A program made the translations under genes and the position numbers. From NCBI GenBank assembly GCA_003160115.1, contig PLQL01000023.1, positions 27,081-71,564 on the forward strand: a DNA stretch of 44,484 nt, read 5' to 3'. Shown here in pieces: positions 17,403-25,180 of the stretch (position 1 is its first letter; each line of letters starts with the position of its first letter). The notes beneath the pieces are model-generated. The model searched no databases. It saw only the letters and a list, made by a program, of their open reading frames with translations, and was not told where the DNA came from. The DNA is from Acidimicrobiaceae bacterium (GTDB lineage: Bacteria > Actinomycetota > Acidimicrobiia > Acidimicrobiales > RAAP-2).

Positions 17403-18701
17403 TTACTGGGCCGGTCCCGAAGAAAGGGTGAGGGATAGCGATTCTGCGGCTCCGCTCTGGTCGACGTAGTCGACCTGGACCACGTCACCGGGCTTGAGCG
17501 ATTGCAAGAGCGTCTCGAGTCCGATCGTCGTAGCGATGCTCTGGCCGTTTACCGAGGTGATCACGTCACCGGTAACCAGCGCCGTTGCAGCGGCGGGGCT
17601 GGCCGGTATGACGCCTTCGACTGCGACACCGCTCGTGGCGGTGGGGCTGCCGGCGTTGTACTGACTCGCTTGATTCGCGGGGACGATCTCGACGCCCATG
17701 AAGGCAGTCCCACCGACGTGTACTGAGGTGGTTGCATCTCCATTCTCAATCGAAGTAGCGATCGAGAGTGCGGTGTTGATCGGAATCGCGTAGGCCTGGG
17801 TGACGTTGGGGGCGAAGTTCTGGAAACCAAATCCACCGCCCATCGCGGCCGCGGCGGTGTCAATCCCGATGACCTTGCCCTTCGAATTCACGAGTGGGCC
17901 ACCGGAGTCGCCGGGTTGGATGTCAACGTTCATCTCGATCATTCCGTTCAGGTTCTCTGAACCGGCGGCCGCTTCTGAGTCACTCGCGGTGAGCGACTGG
18001 TTCAAGGCCAAGACGGAACCGGCGGCGTAACTGGGTGTGCCACCGATGCCACCCGCGTTACCCACGCCCACGACCTGTTCGCCCCTAGTCACCTTGCGCG
18101 AGTTTCCGAGTGAGACAGTCGCGAGGCCTGAAGCGTTCTTCAGTTGGAGTAGGGCGACGTCCTTGCTGATGTCGTAACCCACCACCGTGGCCGTGTACAC
18201 CTTGTTGTTGTTCACGTCGCGCGCAGTGATGGACGTGGCGCCTTGAATCACGTGGTTGTTCGTAAGCACGAGACCATTGGACGTGAGCACCATACCCGTA
18301 CCGGCGGCTTGGCTGCCTTGGTAAGAAAGACTCGTGTTGATATCGACGAGACCCTTGTCGACTGACTGGGCGATCTTGGCCGCGGCGGCACTACTTGTAG
18401 ATGATTGGGATCCACCTGACGAGCCATTTGGAGTCGTCGTCGAAGGATACGTGAAGTTGCCGAATCCCGGGAAGAGTGAATTGGAGTTCGACGTCGTTGG
18501 CGAAGTGATGCGGGTCTGAGTCGAGGTGAAAACGTAGTGTCCGAAGACGAAGCCCATGCCCGCGAGGGCGACGACCAGTATGAAGGCGGCGGCCAGGTTG
18601 AGGCTGACGCGGCCGCGTCGAGTGACCGCGATGATGTGTTCGTCCCTCGTGGGCCCGTCCAGGACGGGTTCTTCGTTGGAATCGTTCGAGGTAGGTTCCA
18701 T
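17403..18701 (-). CDS. HtrA/DegP-like membrane-anchored serine protease with PDZ domain
   Basis: Trypsin-like protease of the HtrA family (432 residues): a short cytoplasmic N-terminus, one transmembrane helix (about 32-54), a Ser/Thr/Gly-rich linker, the protease domain and a C-terminal PDZ domain (about 335-425). The catalytic triad is H150 (LTNNHV), D181 (ISKDVALLQL) and S266 (IQPGDSGGPL). The active site would lie outside the cytoplasm, as for actinobacterial HtrA/PepD-type proteases involved in envelope protein quality control. The ATG has AAGGAG seven bases upstream. Confidence 0.95.
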   Translation of the reverse strand: MEPTSNDSNEEPVLDGPTRDEHIIAVTRRGRVSLNLAAAFILVVALAGMGFVFGHYVFTSTQTRITSPTTSNSNSLFPGFGNFTYPSTTTPNGSSGGSQSSTSSAAAAKIAQSVDKGLVDINTSLSYQGSQAAGTGMVLTSNGLVLTNNHVIQGATSITARDVNNNKVYTATVVGYDISKDVALLQLKNASGLATVSLGNSRKVTRGEQVVGVGNAGGIGGTPSYAAGSVLALNQSLTASDSEAAAGSENLNGMIEMNVDIQPGDSGGPLVNSKGKVIGIDTAAAAMGGGFGFQNFAPNVTQAYAIPINTALSIATSIENGDATTSVHVGGTAFMGVEIVPANQASQYNAGSPTATSGVAVEGVIPASPAAATALVTGDVITSVNGQSIATTIGLETLLQSLKPGDVVQVDYVDQSGAAESLSLTLSSGPAQ

Positions 18702-19061
18702 GGTTTACTCCTTGGTGAATCCTGGGTTACTACGTCGATTATGGGTGCCAACTTTGAGGACGACCTTGGGCGCCAATAAGAAGGTCATAAATTCTGCCGA
18801 CGGCACGCGCACCGGTGGCGGTGTTCGTTCGGGACTTCCACGAGCATATGGACCTTCGGCGACCTGGGTACCAATGATCTGAGGGTCTGAATCAATGAAA
18901 TGTTCGACCTGGCGACCACGTGGCAACGTACGGTCGTCACGCGCATCGATGAGGACTTCAGTGCTGACTCCCGTTGGTGCGTTGTTGAAAGCCGGCTCAT
19001 CAGTGCGAGCCGATGCACGTGTGCCGACGAAACCAACGTCGACGGATTCTCGTAGCGTACC
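18702..19061. other. Gap with a startless open frame
   Basis: No confident gene. On the minus strand one frame is open from about 19058 down to a stop at 18705, which overlaps the HtrA ribosome binding site. It reads like protein (VDVGFVGTRASARTDEPAFN ... QIIGTQVAEGPYARGSP). The only usual start in it is a TTG at 18926, without a ribosome binding site. It may be a short hypothetical gene (73 codons from TTG), a decayed gene or chance. Confidence 0.3.
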
Positions 19062-19595
19062 TCACACTTCCTCATTCACTGCAGGCCTGGTATCGCGGTG
19101 ATAGCGAAGTCCGATATTGAAAGTCCGCGCGACTGATTCGACCAATGCGAACGCGATGAGGCCGGTGAGGGCGTAGGTGGCGACGTCATTGTGCAATTTG
19201 GCGATCGAGCTCTCGATGATCCGTAGCACTAGTAGAACCGACAAAAGTCCGTACTCGAGTGTGCTGCGGCGAAAGACCACGCTCTTGTAGGGCTTGACGG
19301 CGCGCACGTACATCGTGCGAGCTCGCACGACGCCTAGGGGGACTCCTGCGGTCCCGCCGACGATAGCGATCACGAGACGACCGACGTCGCTTGTGATGAG
19401 TCCCCACAGGACCGAACCGACGAAAAGCACGGCGAGAACGGGATCGAGCCAGGTGATGAGGATCGGTCGTTGACGCTCTCCCTTATTGAGATTCGCGACC
19501 CTCGATTGACGCACACCCCGACGTCCCAGGATGGTCATGAAGATGACGAGAGCTAGAACGACGTAGTCGACACCCGCATTGGAGGAGTTGCTCAT
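19062..19595 (-). CDS. Hypothetical multi-pass membrane protein
   Basis: A 177-residue protein with about four or five hydrophobic segments (YVVLALVIFMTILG, LDPVLAVLFVGSVLWGLI, LVIAIVGGTAGVPLGVV, YGLLSVLLVLRII, YALTGLIAFALVESVA). It has a positively charged loop after the first segment (RRGVRQSR). I do not recognise the family with certainty; CcdC/DUF1453-like proteins have a similar layout. No partner gene is evident. Confidence 0.7.
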   Translation of the reverse strand: MSNSSNAGVDYVVLALVIFMTILGRRGVRQSRVANLNKGERQRPILITWLDPVLAVLFVGSVLWGLITSDVGRLVIAIVGGTAGVPLGVVRARTMYVRAVKPYKSVVFRRSTLEYGLLSVLLVLRIIESSIAKLHNDVATYALTGLIAFALVESVARTFNIGLRYHRDTRPAVNEEV

Positions 19596-19654
19596 CGAAC
19601 TACGAGTCTTGCAGAACGATCGACGTCAACCAGCACTCGTGGGTGTCGGAGTCC

Positions 19655-19966
19655 CTAGACCTCTCTACCTTCGTCCGTGGCTTCCTTCACGGCAGCAGCG
19701 TAGCCGGCGGTGGTCAACATACGACGAAGGTCCACCACGGTCTGGACGTCGATGTCCTTGTTGCGTGGTCGGGTAAAGACCTGATCCTCAGTGCCCACGA
19801 TGATGTGGTATTTGCCTTCGGTGGTCTCTTCTACCGTGCCCACCGCGTTCAAGAGTGACAGCACCGCCTTCCAGTCGATGTTGTGGCTCGTGGGGTGCTG
19901 AAAGATGGCCACCAAGGTGTCACGATGGTGATTGTTCAGGTGAACTGCGTCTGAGGGTTCATTCAT
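19655..19966 (-). CDS. HicA-like (YcfA-related) small protein without antitoxin partner
   Basis: A 103-residue protein resembling the HicA/YcfA family of small dsRBD-like mRNA interferases: HHRDTLVAIFQHPTSHNIDWKAVLSLLNAVG, then a strand region ending in HIIVGTEDQVFTRPRNKDID and a C-terminal helix with VVDLRRMLTTAGY. Such stand-alone members are often misnamed hexulose-6-phosphate synthase. The catalytic histidine of HicA (in a GSH motif) is not clearly present, and no HicB gene is adjacent, so toxin activity is doubtful. AGGAAGGA lies upstream of the ATG. Confidence 0.75.
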   Translation of the reverse strand: MNEPSDAVHLNNHHRDTLVAIFQHPTSHNIDWKAVLSLLNAVGTVEETTEGKYHIIVGTEDQVFTRPRNKDIDVQTVVDLRRMLTTAGYAAAVKEATDEGREV

Positions 19967-20065
19967 GTAAGTCCTTCCTCTACGTCACCCTAGTGACCTC
20001 ACGACACTCCCGACGGTTCGATCCATCGAATCGCTATTTCGTCGTGCTTGTGGGATGCTTCAGTG

Positions 20066-20299
20066 ATGGGCGAAGCCGGAAACAAACCGAGGAAGTTTCG
20101 CTTACGCATGGCCAAGGTGCCAAAGGGCGCCGAGCCGAACGACATTCATCTCGCTGGGTTGACGAACAGTGGTGGCGGTACCTACGGATCACGTGTCGAT
20201 CACGAAGCGGCGCACGGACGTTCGGAGAATCTCGGGCGTGTCGGAAAGTTCGTTCTCTGGTGCTTGGGTCGTCGTCCACGCGAGAAATCAACGGAGTAA
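20066..20299 (+). CDS. Possible small basic hypothetical protein
   Basis: A 77-codon frame beginning MGEAGNKPRKFRLRMAKVPK and ending LGRRPREKSTE. Its composition is more protein-like than the competing frames here, but the ribosome binding site is poor and I recognise no family. Without it, the ~395-bp stretch between the HicA-like gene and the PsiE gene is empty. Confidence 0.35.
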   Translation: MGEAGNKPRKFRLRMAKVPKGAEPNDIHLAGLTNSGGGTYGSRVDHEAAHGRSENLGRVGKFVLWCLGRRPREKSTE

Positions 20300-20361
20300 C
20301 GGTTTATCCGAACTCGCCGGGGCGTCGAAATTTGCACGGGGCTCGGGGCTAGCGTTGTCTC

Positions 20362-20844
20362 ATGGCCACCAAGAGCACTGATCAGAAAGCCAAGACCGCT
20401 CCCGCTGACGTGCTCGTGCATTGGGCGATTATCGCTATCGAGTACGCTATTGTCGCCAGTTTGCTCCTCGTCGCCGGAATCGTGCTCGTACGTACGGTCG
20501 TTGATTTTTTCGATCACTGGAACGCGTTCCCGCAATCGGTGGTCGGGGCGATTGACGGAATTCTGGTCGTCATCATCCTCTTGGACATCGCTCACACGGT
20601 GTTCGGCCAACTACGAGCATCGCTCTTCCCGGTTCGACCATTTCTCGTCATTGGCATCCTCGCTGGAGTGCGGGACATCCTCAGTTCGTCGGCGCACCTC
20701 ACGCTGAGCACGTCACTCAAGCAGTCGAACTTCAACGACACGCTGGTGTCGCTCGGCGTCGGGGTCGGGGTTGTCGTGTTCCTACTGCTGGGGCTGCTCT
20801 TACTGCGTCACAGCGAGCAACGCGAGGAGAAGACTCGCCCGTAG
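20362..20844 (+). CDS. PsiE-family phosphate-starvation-inducible membrane protein
   Basis: A 160-residue membrane protein with four hydrophobic helices: IIAIEYAIVASLLLVAGIVL, a second around VVGAIDGILVVIILLDIA, a third in PFLVIGILAGVRDILSSS, and a C-terminal VSLGVGVGVVVFLLLGLLL. This layout, the RTVVDFFDHW loop and the VRDIL motif match the PsiE family. The molecular function of PsiE is unknown. It converges with arsM, with 31 bp between the stops; arsenate is a phosphate analogue, but any functional link is speculation. Confidence 0.8.
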   Translation: MATKSTDQKAKTAPADVLVHWAIIAIEYAIVASLLLVAGIVLVRTVVDFFDHWNAFPQSVVGAIDGILVVIILLDIAHTVFGQLRASLFPVRPFLVIGILAGVRDILSSSAHLTLSTSLKQSNFNDTLVSLGVGVGVVVFLLLGLLLLRHSEQREEKTRP

Positions 20845-20875
20845 CCCTGGCTCTGTGCGCGCTCGGTCCTGAGTG

Positions 20876-21688
20876 CTACTTGCGCGCCCGGATGAACGCG
20901 TTGGCGACCGCTCCGTCGAGTTGGTCGAACGCCTCGCGCGTATTGACCTCAGGCGGTACCGCCATGGACTGCGCCCATTGTTCGAGGGTTGCTCGGTCGT
21001 GGATGACGGTTGGTTGGATCTCGATGTCGGTGAAACCAGCCGACGCCAACTTTGCCTCGTAGTCGATGTCCACGAGCGCACCCGCCACACAGCCAGTCCA
21101 CAACGCCGCGAGTTTCGCTAATACCTTGGGAAGGGGACGGCGCAAGATGACGTCCGAGACGGCGAACTGGCCACCTGGTCGCAACACGCGGTACGCCTCG
21201 CGCAGCACTTGATCCTTGTCAACCGACAGATTGATGACGCAGTTGGAGATGATCACGTCCACCGACTCGTCAGCGAGGGGAATGTCTTCGATCATGCCGA
21301 GGAGGAACTCCACGTTGTCGGCACCAGCTTCGGCTTGGTTGCGCCGGGCGAGAGCGAGCATCTCGGGAGTCATGTCGAGTCCGTAGACCTTGCCGGAGGG
21401 TCCGACCCGACGCGCGGACAACAGCACGTCGATGCCACCGCCCGAACCTAGATCCAATACGACCTGGCCCTCCTCGAGGTTCGCCAGCATCGTGGGATTC
21501 CCGCAACCCAGGGACGCCGCCACGGCATCTGGGGGCAGGTCGCCCACTTGGCTGTCGTAGAGCGACGAGCCGAAACCCTCACCCACGTTGACGTCGGCGT
21601 CACCTCCGCCGCGTTGGACAGCGATTGCGGCCCAAGCGTAACGTTCGCGCACCGCGTCGCGGATTGATTCTTCGCCTCTATCGGTCAT
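20876..21688 (-). CDS. arsM: Arsenite S-adenosylmethionine methyltransferase
   Basis: SAM-dependent enzyme that methylates arsenite to mono-, di- and trimethyl species. The SAM motif VLDLGSGGGIDVLLSA is followed by LDMTPEMLALA. The three conserved arsenic-binding cysteines are present: C62 in SLGCGNPT, C150 in SNCVINLS and C200 in TGCVAGAL. The ATG at 21688 has AGGGG upstream; a GTG two codons earlier is also possible. It is the last gene of the minus-strand ars operon, 46 bp after arsC. Confidence 0.95.
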   Translation of the reverse strand: MTDRGEESIRDAVRERYAWAAIAVQRGGGDADVNVGEGFGSSLYDSQVGDLPPDAVAASLGCGNPTMLANLEEGQVVLDLGSGGGIDVLLSARRVGPSGKVYGLDMTPEMLALARRNQAEAGADNVEFLLGMIEDIPLADESVDVIISNCVINLSVDKDQVLREAYRVLRPGGQFAVSDVILRRPLPKVLAKLAALWTGCVAGALVDIDYEAKLASAGFTDIEIQPTVIHDRATLEQWAQSMAVPPEVNTREAFDQLDGAVANAFIRARK

Positions 21689-21734
21689 GGGCACTCCCCT
21701 TCCTCTCTTTCGAATACTGATCGACGGGCCGTGT

Positions 21735-22154
21735 TCACGTGGGCTCGGATCGTCCGCCCGCGAGTTCAGCCAGAAGCGAGGTCACCCGTTCACGGATCTC
21801 GTCGCGAATTCGGCGCACGACCTCGAGATCCTTGCCTTTGGGGTCATCGAGTTCCCAGTCGACGTAGCGCGTGCCCGGATACATCGGGCACGCGTCACCG
21901 CAGCCCATCGTCACCACGACATCGGCGCTACGTCCCATCTCGTCGGTGAGCTTCTTGGGCGATTCGTCGGCAATATCTATGCCAACCTCGGCCATCGCGG
22001 CGACGACCGCCGGATTCAAACGCTCGCCAGGCGTGGAACCGGCGGAGTGCACGAGGACTTGACCGGCTCCGAGCGTGCGGGCGAAACCGGCCGCCATCTG
22101 CGATCGACCAGCGTTGTGTACGCACAAGAACAGGATCTCGGGGCGAGAGGTCAC
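21735..22154 (-). CDS. arsC: Arsenate reductase, LMW-phosphatase type
   Basis: Reduces arsenate to arsenite before export or methylation. The 139-residue protein has the low-molecular-weight phosphatase P-loop CVHNAGRSQMAAG with nucleophile C11, and C85/C89 in TMGCGDACP, where thioredoxin- or mycothiol-linked ArsC proteins carry redox cysteines. ADESPKKLTDEM is also typical. In actinobacteria the electron donor may be mycothiol or thioredoxin; the sequence alone does not decide. It overlaps the end of acr3 by 4 bp. Confidence 0.94.
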   Translation of the reverse strand: MTSRPEILFLCVHNAGRSQMAAGFARTLGAGQVLVHSAGSTPGERLNPAVVAAMAEVGIDIADESPKKLTDEMGRSADVVVTMGCGDACPMYPGTRYVDWELDDPKGKDLEVVRRIRDEIRERVTSLLAELAGGRSEPT

Positions 22155-23257
22155 AGTTGCACCGTGTTTGAGATCGGGAAGAAGCGTCGTTTGGCCCAGA
22201 GTGAAACGTAGACCAGACCAACGAGGACGGGCACTTCGATCAGGGGCCCGACCACGCCAGCGAGGGCTTCCCCGCTGGTTACCCCGAAGACTCCGATCGC
22301 CACCGCGATTGCCAATTCGAAGTTGTTGCCGGCTGCGGTGAATGCCAGCGTCGCCGTGCGGTCATAGGGCAAACCGAGCGATCGACCGAGGGCAAATGAA
22401 CCGAACCACATGATTGCGAAGTAGCAAAGGAGCGGAAGTGCGATGCGCGCCACTGCGCCGGGACGCGAGGTGATCGTATGACCTTGCAGGGCAAAGAGGA
22501 TAATGACCGTATAGAGCAGACCATAAAGCGCAAAGGGCCCAAGCCTCGGTAGGAACTTCGTCTCGTACCAGTCTCGTCCTTTAAGCCGTTCAGCCCACGT
22601 GCGGGTGAGGTAACCCGCAATGAGAGGTACGCCAAGGAAGATCCCCACGGTTTCGGCAATCTTAAATACGGACAGGTTTAAGTCTTGGCTATTGAGACCG
22701 AGCCATCCGGGTAGGACCTTTAAGTAGAAGTAACCAAGGAAAGCGAAGGCGAAGATTTGAAAGAGTGAGTTGAGCGCCACGAGGACTGCGGCGGCTTCAC
22801 GGCTTCCCCCAGAGAGGTCGTTCCAGATGAGCACCATTGCAATGCAGCGAGCGAGACCAACGATTATCAGACCAGTTCGATAGGTGGGCAGATTTGGAAG
22901 CAGTAACCACGCGAACGTGAACATGACTGCAGGACCTACGAGCCAGTTAAGGACAAGTGACGTGACGAGTAATTTTCGGTCACGGGTTACAGTGTCGATT
23001 CGGTCGTAGCGGACTTTCGCCAACACTGGGTACATCATCACCAAGAGCCCAAGGAAAATGGGGAGCGACGTGCCCGATGTCACTTGTATCGCATTGAGAT
23101 GTGAGCCGAGACTTGGAATCGACCGTCCCATGCCGATGCCAATGATCATGGCAAGACCCAACCACAATGGTAGAAACCGGTCGAGAAGCGAAAGTCGCGT
23201 GATCACCGAGGCGAGGTTGATTGAATCTTCTCGCTGCGCAGTTTGGGACTCGCTCAT
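22151..23257 (-). CDS. acr3: Arsenite efflux permease, Acr3 family
   Basis: Membrane permease of the BART superfamily exporting As(III). About ten hydrophobic helices are visible. The TM4 cysteine block LARCIAMVLIWNDLSGG is diagnostic of Acr3, with the conserved catalytic cysteine in RCIAMV. Near the C-terminus AAGNNFELAIAVAIGVFG gives the family's broken-helix NNFELA motif. The start at 23257 gives 368 residues and a natural N-terminus; the longer frame overlaps arsI and is rejected. It lies 31 bp after arsI and is coupled to arsC. Confidence 0.94.
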   Translation of the reverse strand: MSESQTAQREDSINLASVITRLSLLDRFLPLWLGLAMIIGIGMGRSIPSLGSHLNAIQVTSGTSLPIFLGLLVMMYPVLAKVRYDRIDTVTRDRKLLVTSLVLNWLVGPAVMFTFAWLLLPNLPTYRTGLIIVGLARCIAMVLIWNDLSGGSREAAAVLVALNSLFQIFAFAFLGYFYLKVLPGWLGLNSQDLNLSVFKIAETVGIFLGVPLIAGYLTRTWAERLKGRDWYETKFLPRLGPFALYGLLYTVIILFALQGHTITSRPGAVARIALPLLCYFAIMWFGSFALGRSLGLPYDRTATLAFTAAGNNFELAIAVAIGVFGVTSGEALAGVVGPLIEVPVLVGLVYVSLWAKRRFFPISNTVQL

Positions 23258-23288
23258 GGCTCGGTGCTCAAATTGAGTTCGGTGTACG

Positions 23289-23744
23289 TCAGCAACACGA
23301 TGTGGATCCAATAGTGAGAGTTGCATCTTCATCAGTGTCCGACGCGCAGCACGAGCCATCGCCAGACAGTTCGTGGTCGCTCGCGTCGGCGAGGACCGTG
23401 TAGACCTCCCAGCGCTGTTTATCCGGCCCCTGTACCCACACCTTGTCTTGCAGGGCGTGGCAACAAGTGGTGCCGACTTCAACGTCGGTGACCATACCTT
23501 GATCAGCCAAGTACTTTGTCGCCGTCACCACTTCGTCGGTCGAGAAAACCTCAACGCCGAGGTGATTAATGGTTCCGCCGATGCCGGGGTTCTCGAAGAG
23601 AACGAGTTTGAGCGGCGGTTCTTCGATCGCGAAGTTGGCATAACCAGGACGAATCTTGGCCGGCTCGGTCTTGAAGAACGATGTGTAAAACGCGACTGCT
23701 TCGTCGAGATCAGACACATTGAGCGCTAGTTGTAGTCGGGACAC
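23289..23744 (-). CDS. arsI: ArsI/CadI C-As bond lyase (VOC family)
   Basis: VOC-fold Fe(II) dioxygenase family that cleaves the C-As bond of trivalent organoarsenicals; the mycobacterial CadI belongs here and, from memory, is very similar over the first 120 residues. Candidate metal ligands are Q5, H61 and E113. The substrate-binding thiol pair is C94-C95 in GTTCCHALQDKVWV. The C-terminal tail is cysteine-rich (GSCCAS ... STSCC). The GTG start has AAGGAG upstream. It is the first gene of the ars operon and divergent from arsR. Confidence 0.92.
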   Translation of the reverse strand: MSRLQLALNVSDLDEAVAFYTSFFKTEPAKIRPGYANFAIEEPPLKLVLFENPGIGGTINHLGVEVFSTDEVVTATKYLADQGMVTDVEVGTTCCHALQDKVWVQGPDKQRWEVYTVLADASDHELSGDGSCCASDTDEDATLTIGSTSCC

Positions 23745-23758
23745 CGTGGCTCCTTAGA

Positions 23759-23808
23759 TTGATGATTATCGATGAGACAATAGCGTACACATTGATGACT
23801 GTCAATGA
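23759..23808. promoter_or_regulatory. Two ArsR-type operator candidates in the arsR/arsI gap
   Basis: Two related 17-bp sites, TTGATGATTATCGATGA (23759-23775) and TTGATGACTGTCAATGA (23792-23808), agree at 14 of 17 positions and start 33 bp apart, about three helical turns. The second contains the inverted repeat ATTGA-N6-TCAAT, the usual half-site form for ArsR/SmtB repressors. Their position between the divergent starts suits joint repression of arsR and arsIBCM-type genes. Seen directly; ArsR binding is inference. Confidence 0.7.
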
Positions 23809-23820
23809 TAGAATTTATAT

Positions 23821-24165
23821 ATGTCGAACTCCAAGTTGACGTTGATTGACGACGCCGTCCTACGGTGCTGCAGCCCGCTGGCGGGGGGCGCCTTGTCAGA
23901 AGCCGAAGCGGACGATCTGGCTCAGATTTTCGCGGCTTTAAGCGACCCCGTGCGGCTGCGCATGCTCTCGTTGATTGCAACAGAGGACGAGGTCTGTAGT
24001 TGCAATCTTGAAGAGCCACTTGCCAAAAGTCAACCCACGATCTCTCATCACACCCGGATTCTCGTTGAAGCTGGACTGATTACTGGTGAGAAGCGAGGGC
24101 GCTGGGTGTGGTGGCACGTCGTGCCCGAACGCTTAAGGCAGGTCGCGCGAATCCTCGGCGACTGA
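23821..24165 (+). CDS. arsR: ArsR-family metalloregulator
   Basis: Winged-helix repressor of 114 residues that would sense As(III) and control the ars genes. The helix-turn-helix is LAKSQPTISHHTRILVEAGLI, preceded by ALSDPVRLRMLSLIA. Cysteine pairs C16-C17 near the N-terminus and C59/C61 in EVCSCNLEE are candidate arsenite ligands, a placement seen in some actinobacterial ArsR proteins and different from the E. coli CVC site in the recognition helix. It is divergent from arsI across a 76-bp gap that carries two operator-like sites. Confidence 0.93.
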   Translation: MSNSKLTLIDDAVLRCCSPLAGGALSEAEADDLAQIFAALSDPVRLRMLSLIATEDEVCSCNLEEPLAKSQPTISHHTRILVEAGLITGEKRGRWVWWHVVPERLRQVARILGD

Positions 24166-24340
24166 TAACTCGGCGCGACGGGACCAGGAGAATAGCGACA
24201 TGGTCGTCCCGGGCTCGTTCGTTTATCGGGTTGAGGTGACTGAACATGGGAGGGCTAGAGCCTTCGGATGACGCGGCGTCTCTTCGAGGCAGCGGATTTG
24301 ATTTCGACTGTGACCGCGCAGAGGAGGATTCTGTTTTCTC

Positions 24341-24691
24341 TTGATCAGTATTATCGTGGTGCGTGTGAGTAGTGGCAAAAGCGAGATTCGAAAGATTCAC
24401 CTTGGTCTGGTGCTCGCCGAACTCGTGTGCCTTTCCGCTTTCATAATCGAAATCTCAAGGGCTCTCGGTGGGAATGATCTCTCGTGGGCGTACGTTTTTG
24501 AGTGGCCGTTCTTCGGGGCCTATGCGTTGTACATGTGGCGAAAACTTCTGGCGAGCGAGCGTTCTGAGCAAAATGACCAAAGGTCAGTCGCTGAAGTGCC
24601 AGACGATCCGGAGTTGATCGCCTGGAACGCCTACCTTGCGCAAGTGCACGCCGCAGAGTACGAGAAGGATTCGAAGAACCCCCCCGAGTAG
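24341..24691 (+). CDS. Hypothetical protein with two membrane helices
   Basis: A 116-residue protein with two hydrophobic segments (LGLVLAELVCLSAFIIEISRAL and a second around WAYVFEWPFFGAYALYMW), then a charged tail rich in Glu/Gln. I recognise no family. The start is uncertain: the TTG at 24341 lies 13 bp after AGGAGG, and GTG codons at 24356, 24359 and 24365 are alternatives. Confidence 0.55.
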   Translation: MISIIVVRVSSGKSEIRKIHLGLVLAELVCLSAFIIEISRALGGNDLSWAYVFEWPFFGAYALYMWRKLLASERSEQNDQRSVAEVPDDPELIAWNAYLAQVHAAEYEKDSKNPPE

Positions 24692-24828
24692 TAAACGACG
24701 TCGTTGGGCTTCAACTCCGCCGACGCAGGGTGTGGGGATTCCTGCCTATGGCCAAGTGGTTCTTATCACGACCCGCGCGGTGAACGCGCTCGCGCCGCGA
24801 ATGCATCGATCGCCAATGAATCTCAGGA

Positions 24829-25161
24829 TTAAAGCTTGAAGCCACCGTCAGGCGTTGTGTCATCCTTGGGAGGCTCGGGTGATGAATCGCCGGCGTCATC
24901 CGAACTCGAGGCAGCAATCGGTCCGAAATCTGCCTCGTACGTTTTGAGTTCGCCAATCAGACGGTCGATCTCGCCCGCGGTGTCCCCGGTTGCACTGCCG
25001 TTCTTCTGTGCGTAGAAGGCGGCGCCGAGGTCGCGCAATAAGCCGTCAGCGCGTCGCTTTGCTTGCGCGTCGGCGAGCTTGGCCTGGCCGGCCTTGCCCG
25101 CTTCCTGCGCCTTTTGAGCGAGTTGCGCGGCTTGCGCCTTCATCTTGTCTACGAGAGCCAT
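24829..25161 (-). CDS. Small Ala/Lys-rich coiled-coil protein
   Basis: A 110-residue protein starting MALVDKMKAQAAQLAQKAQE, a predicted amphipathic helix or coiled coil, then a short RRADGLLRDLGAAFYAQ block and an acidic Ser/Asp/Pro tail. Similar small proteins are common in actinobacteria, with no function known to me. It lies 19 bp downstream of the AIM24 gene on the same strand, so the two are probably cotranscribed. Confidence 0.75.
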   Translation of the reverse strand: MALVDKMKAQAAQLAQKAQEAGKAGQAKLADAQAKRRADGLLRDLGAAFYAQKNGSATGDTAGEIDRLIGELKTYEADFGPIAASSSDDAGDSSPEPPKDDTTPDGGFKL

Positions 25162-25180
25162 TTCTGTTTTCCCACTTTCT

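Noticed and set aside
18785-19075. A 96-codon minus-strand frame starting MRKCEVRYEN
   Set aside because: Arg/Ser/His-rich in the style of an out-of-frame reading; the neighbouring minus frame is more protein-like.
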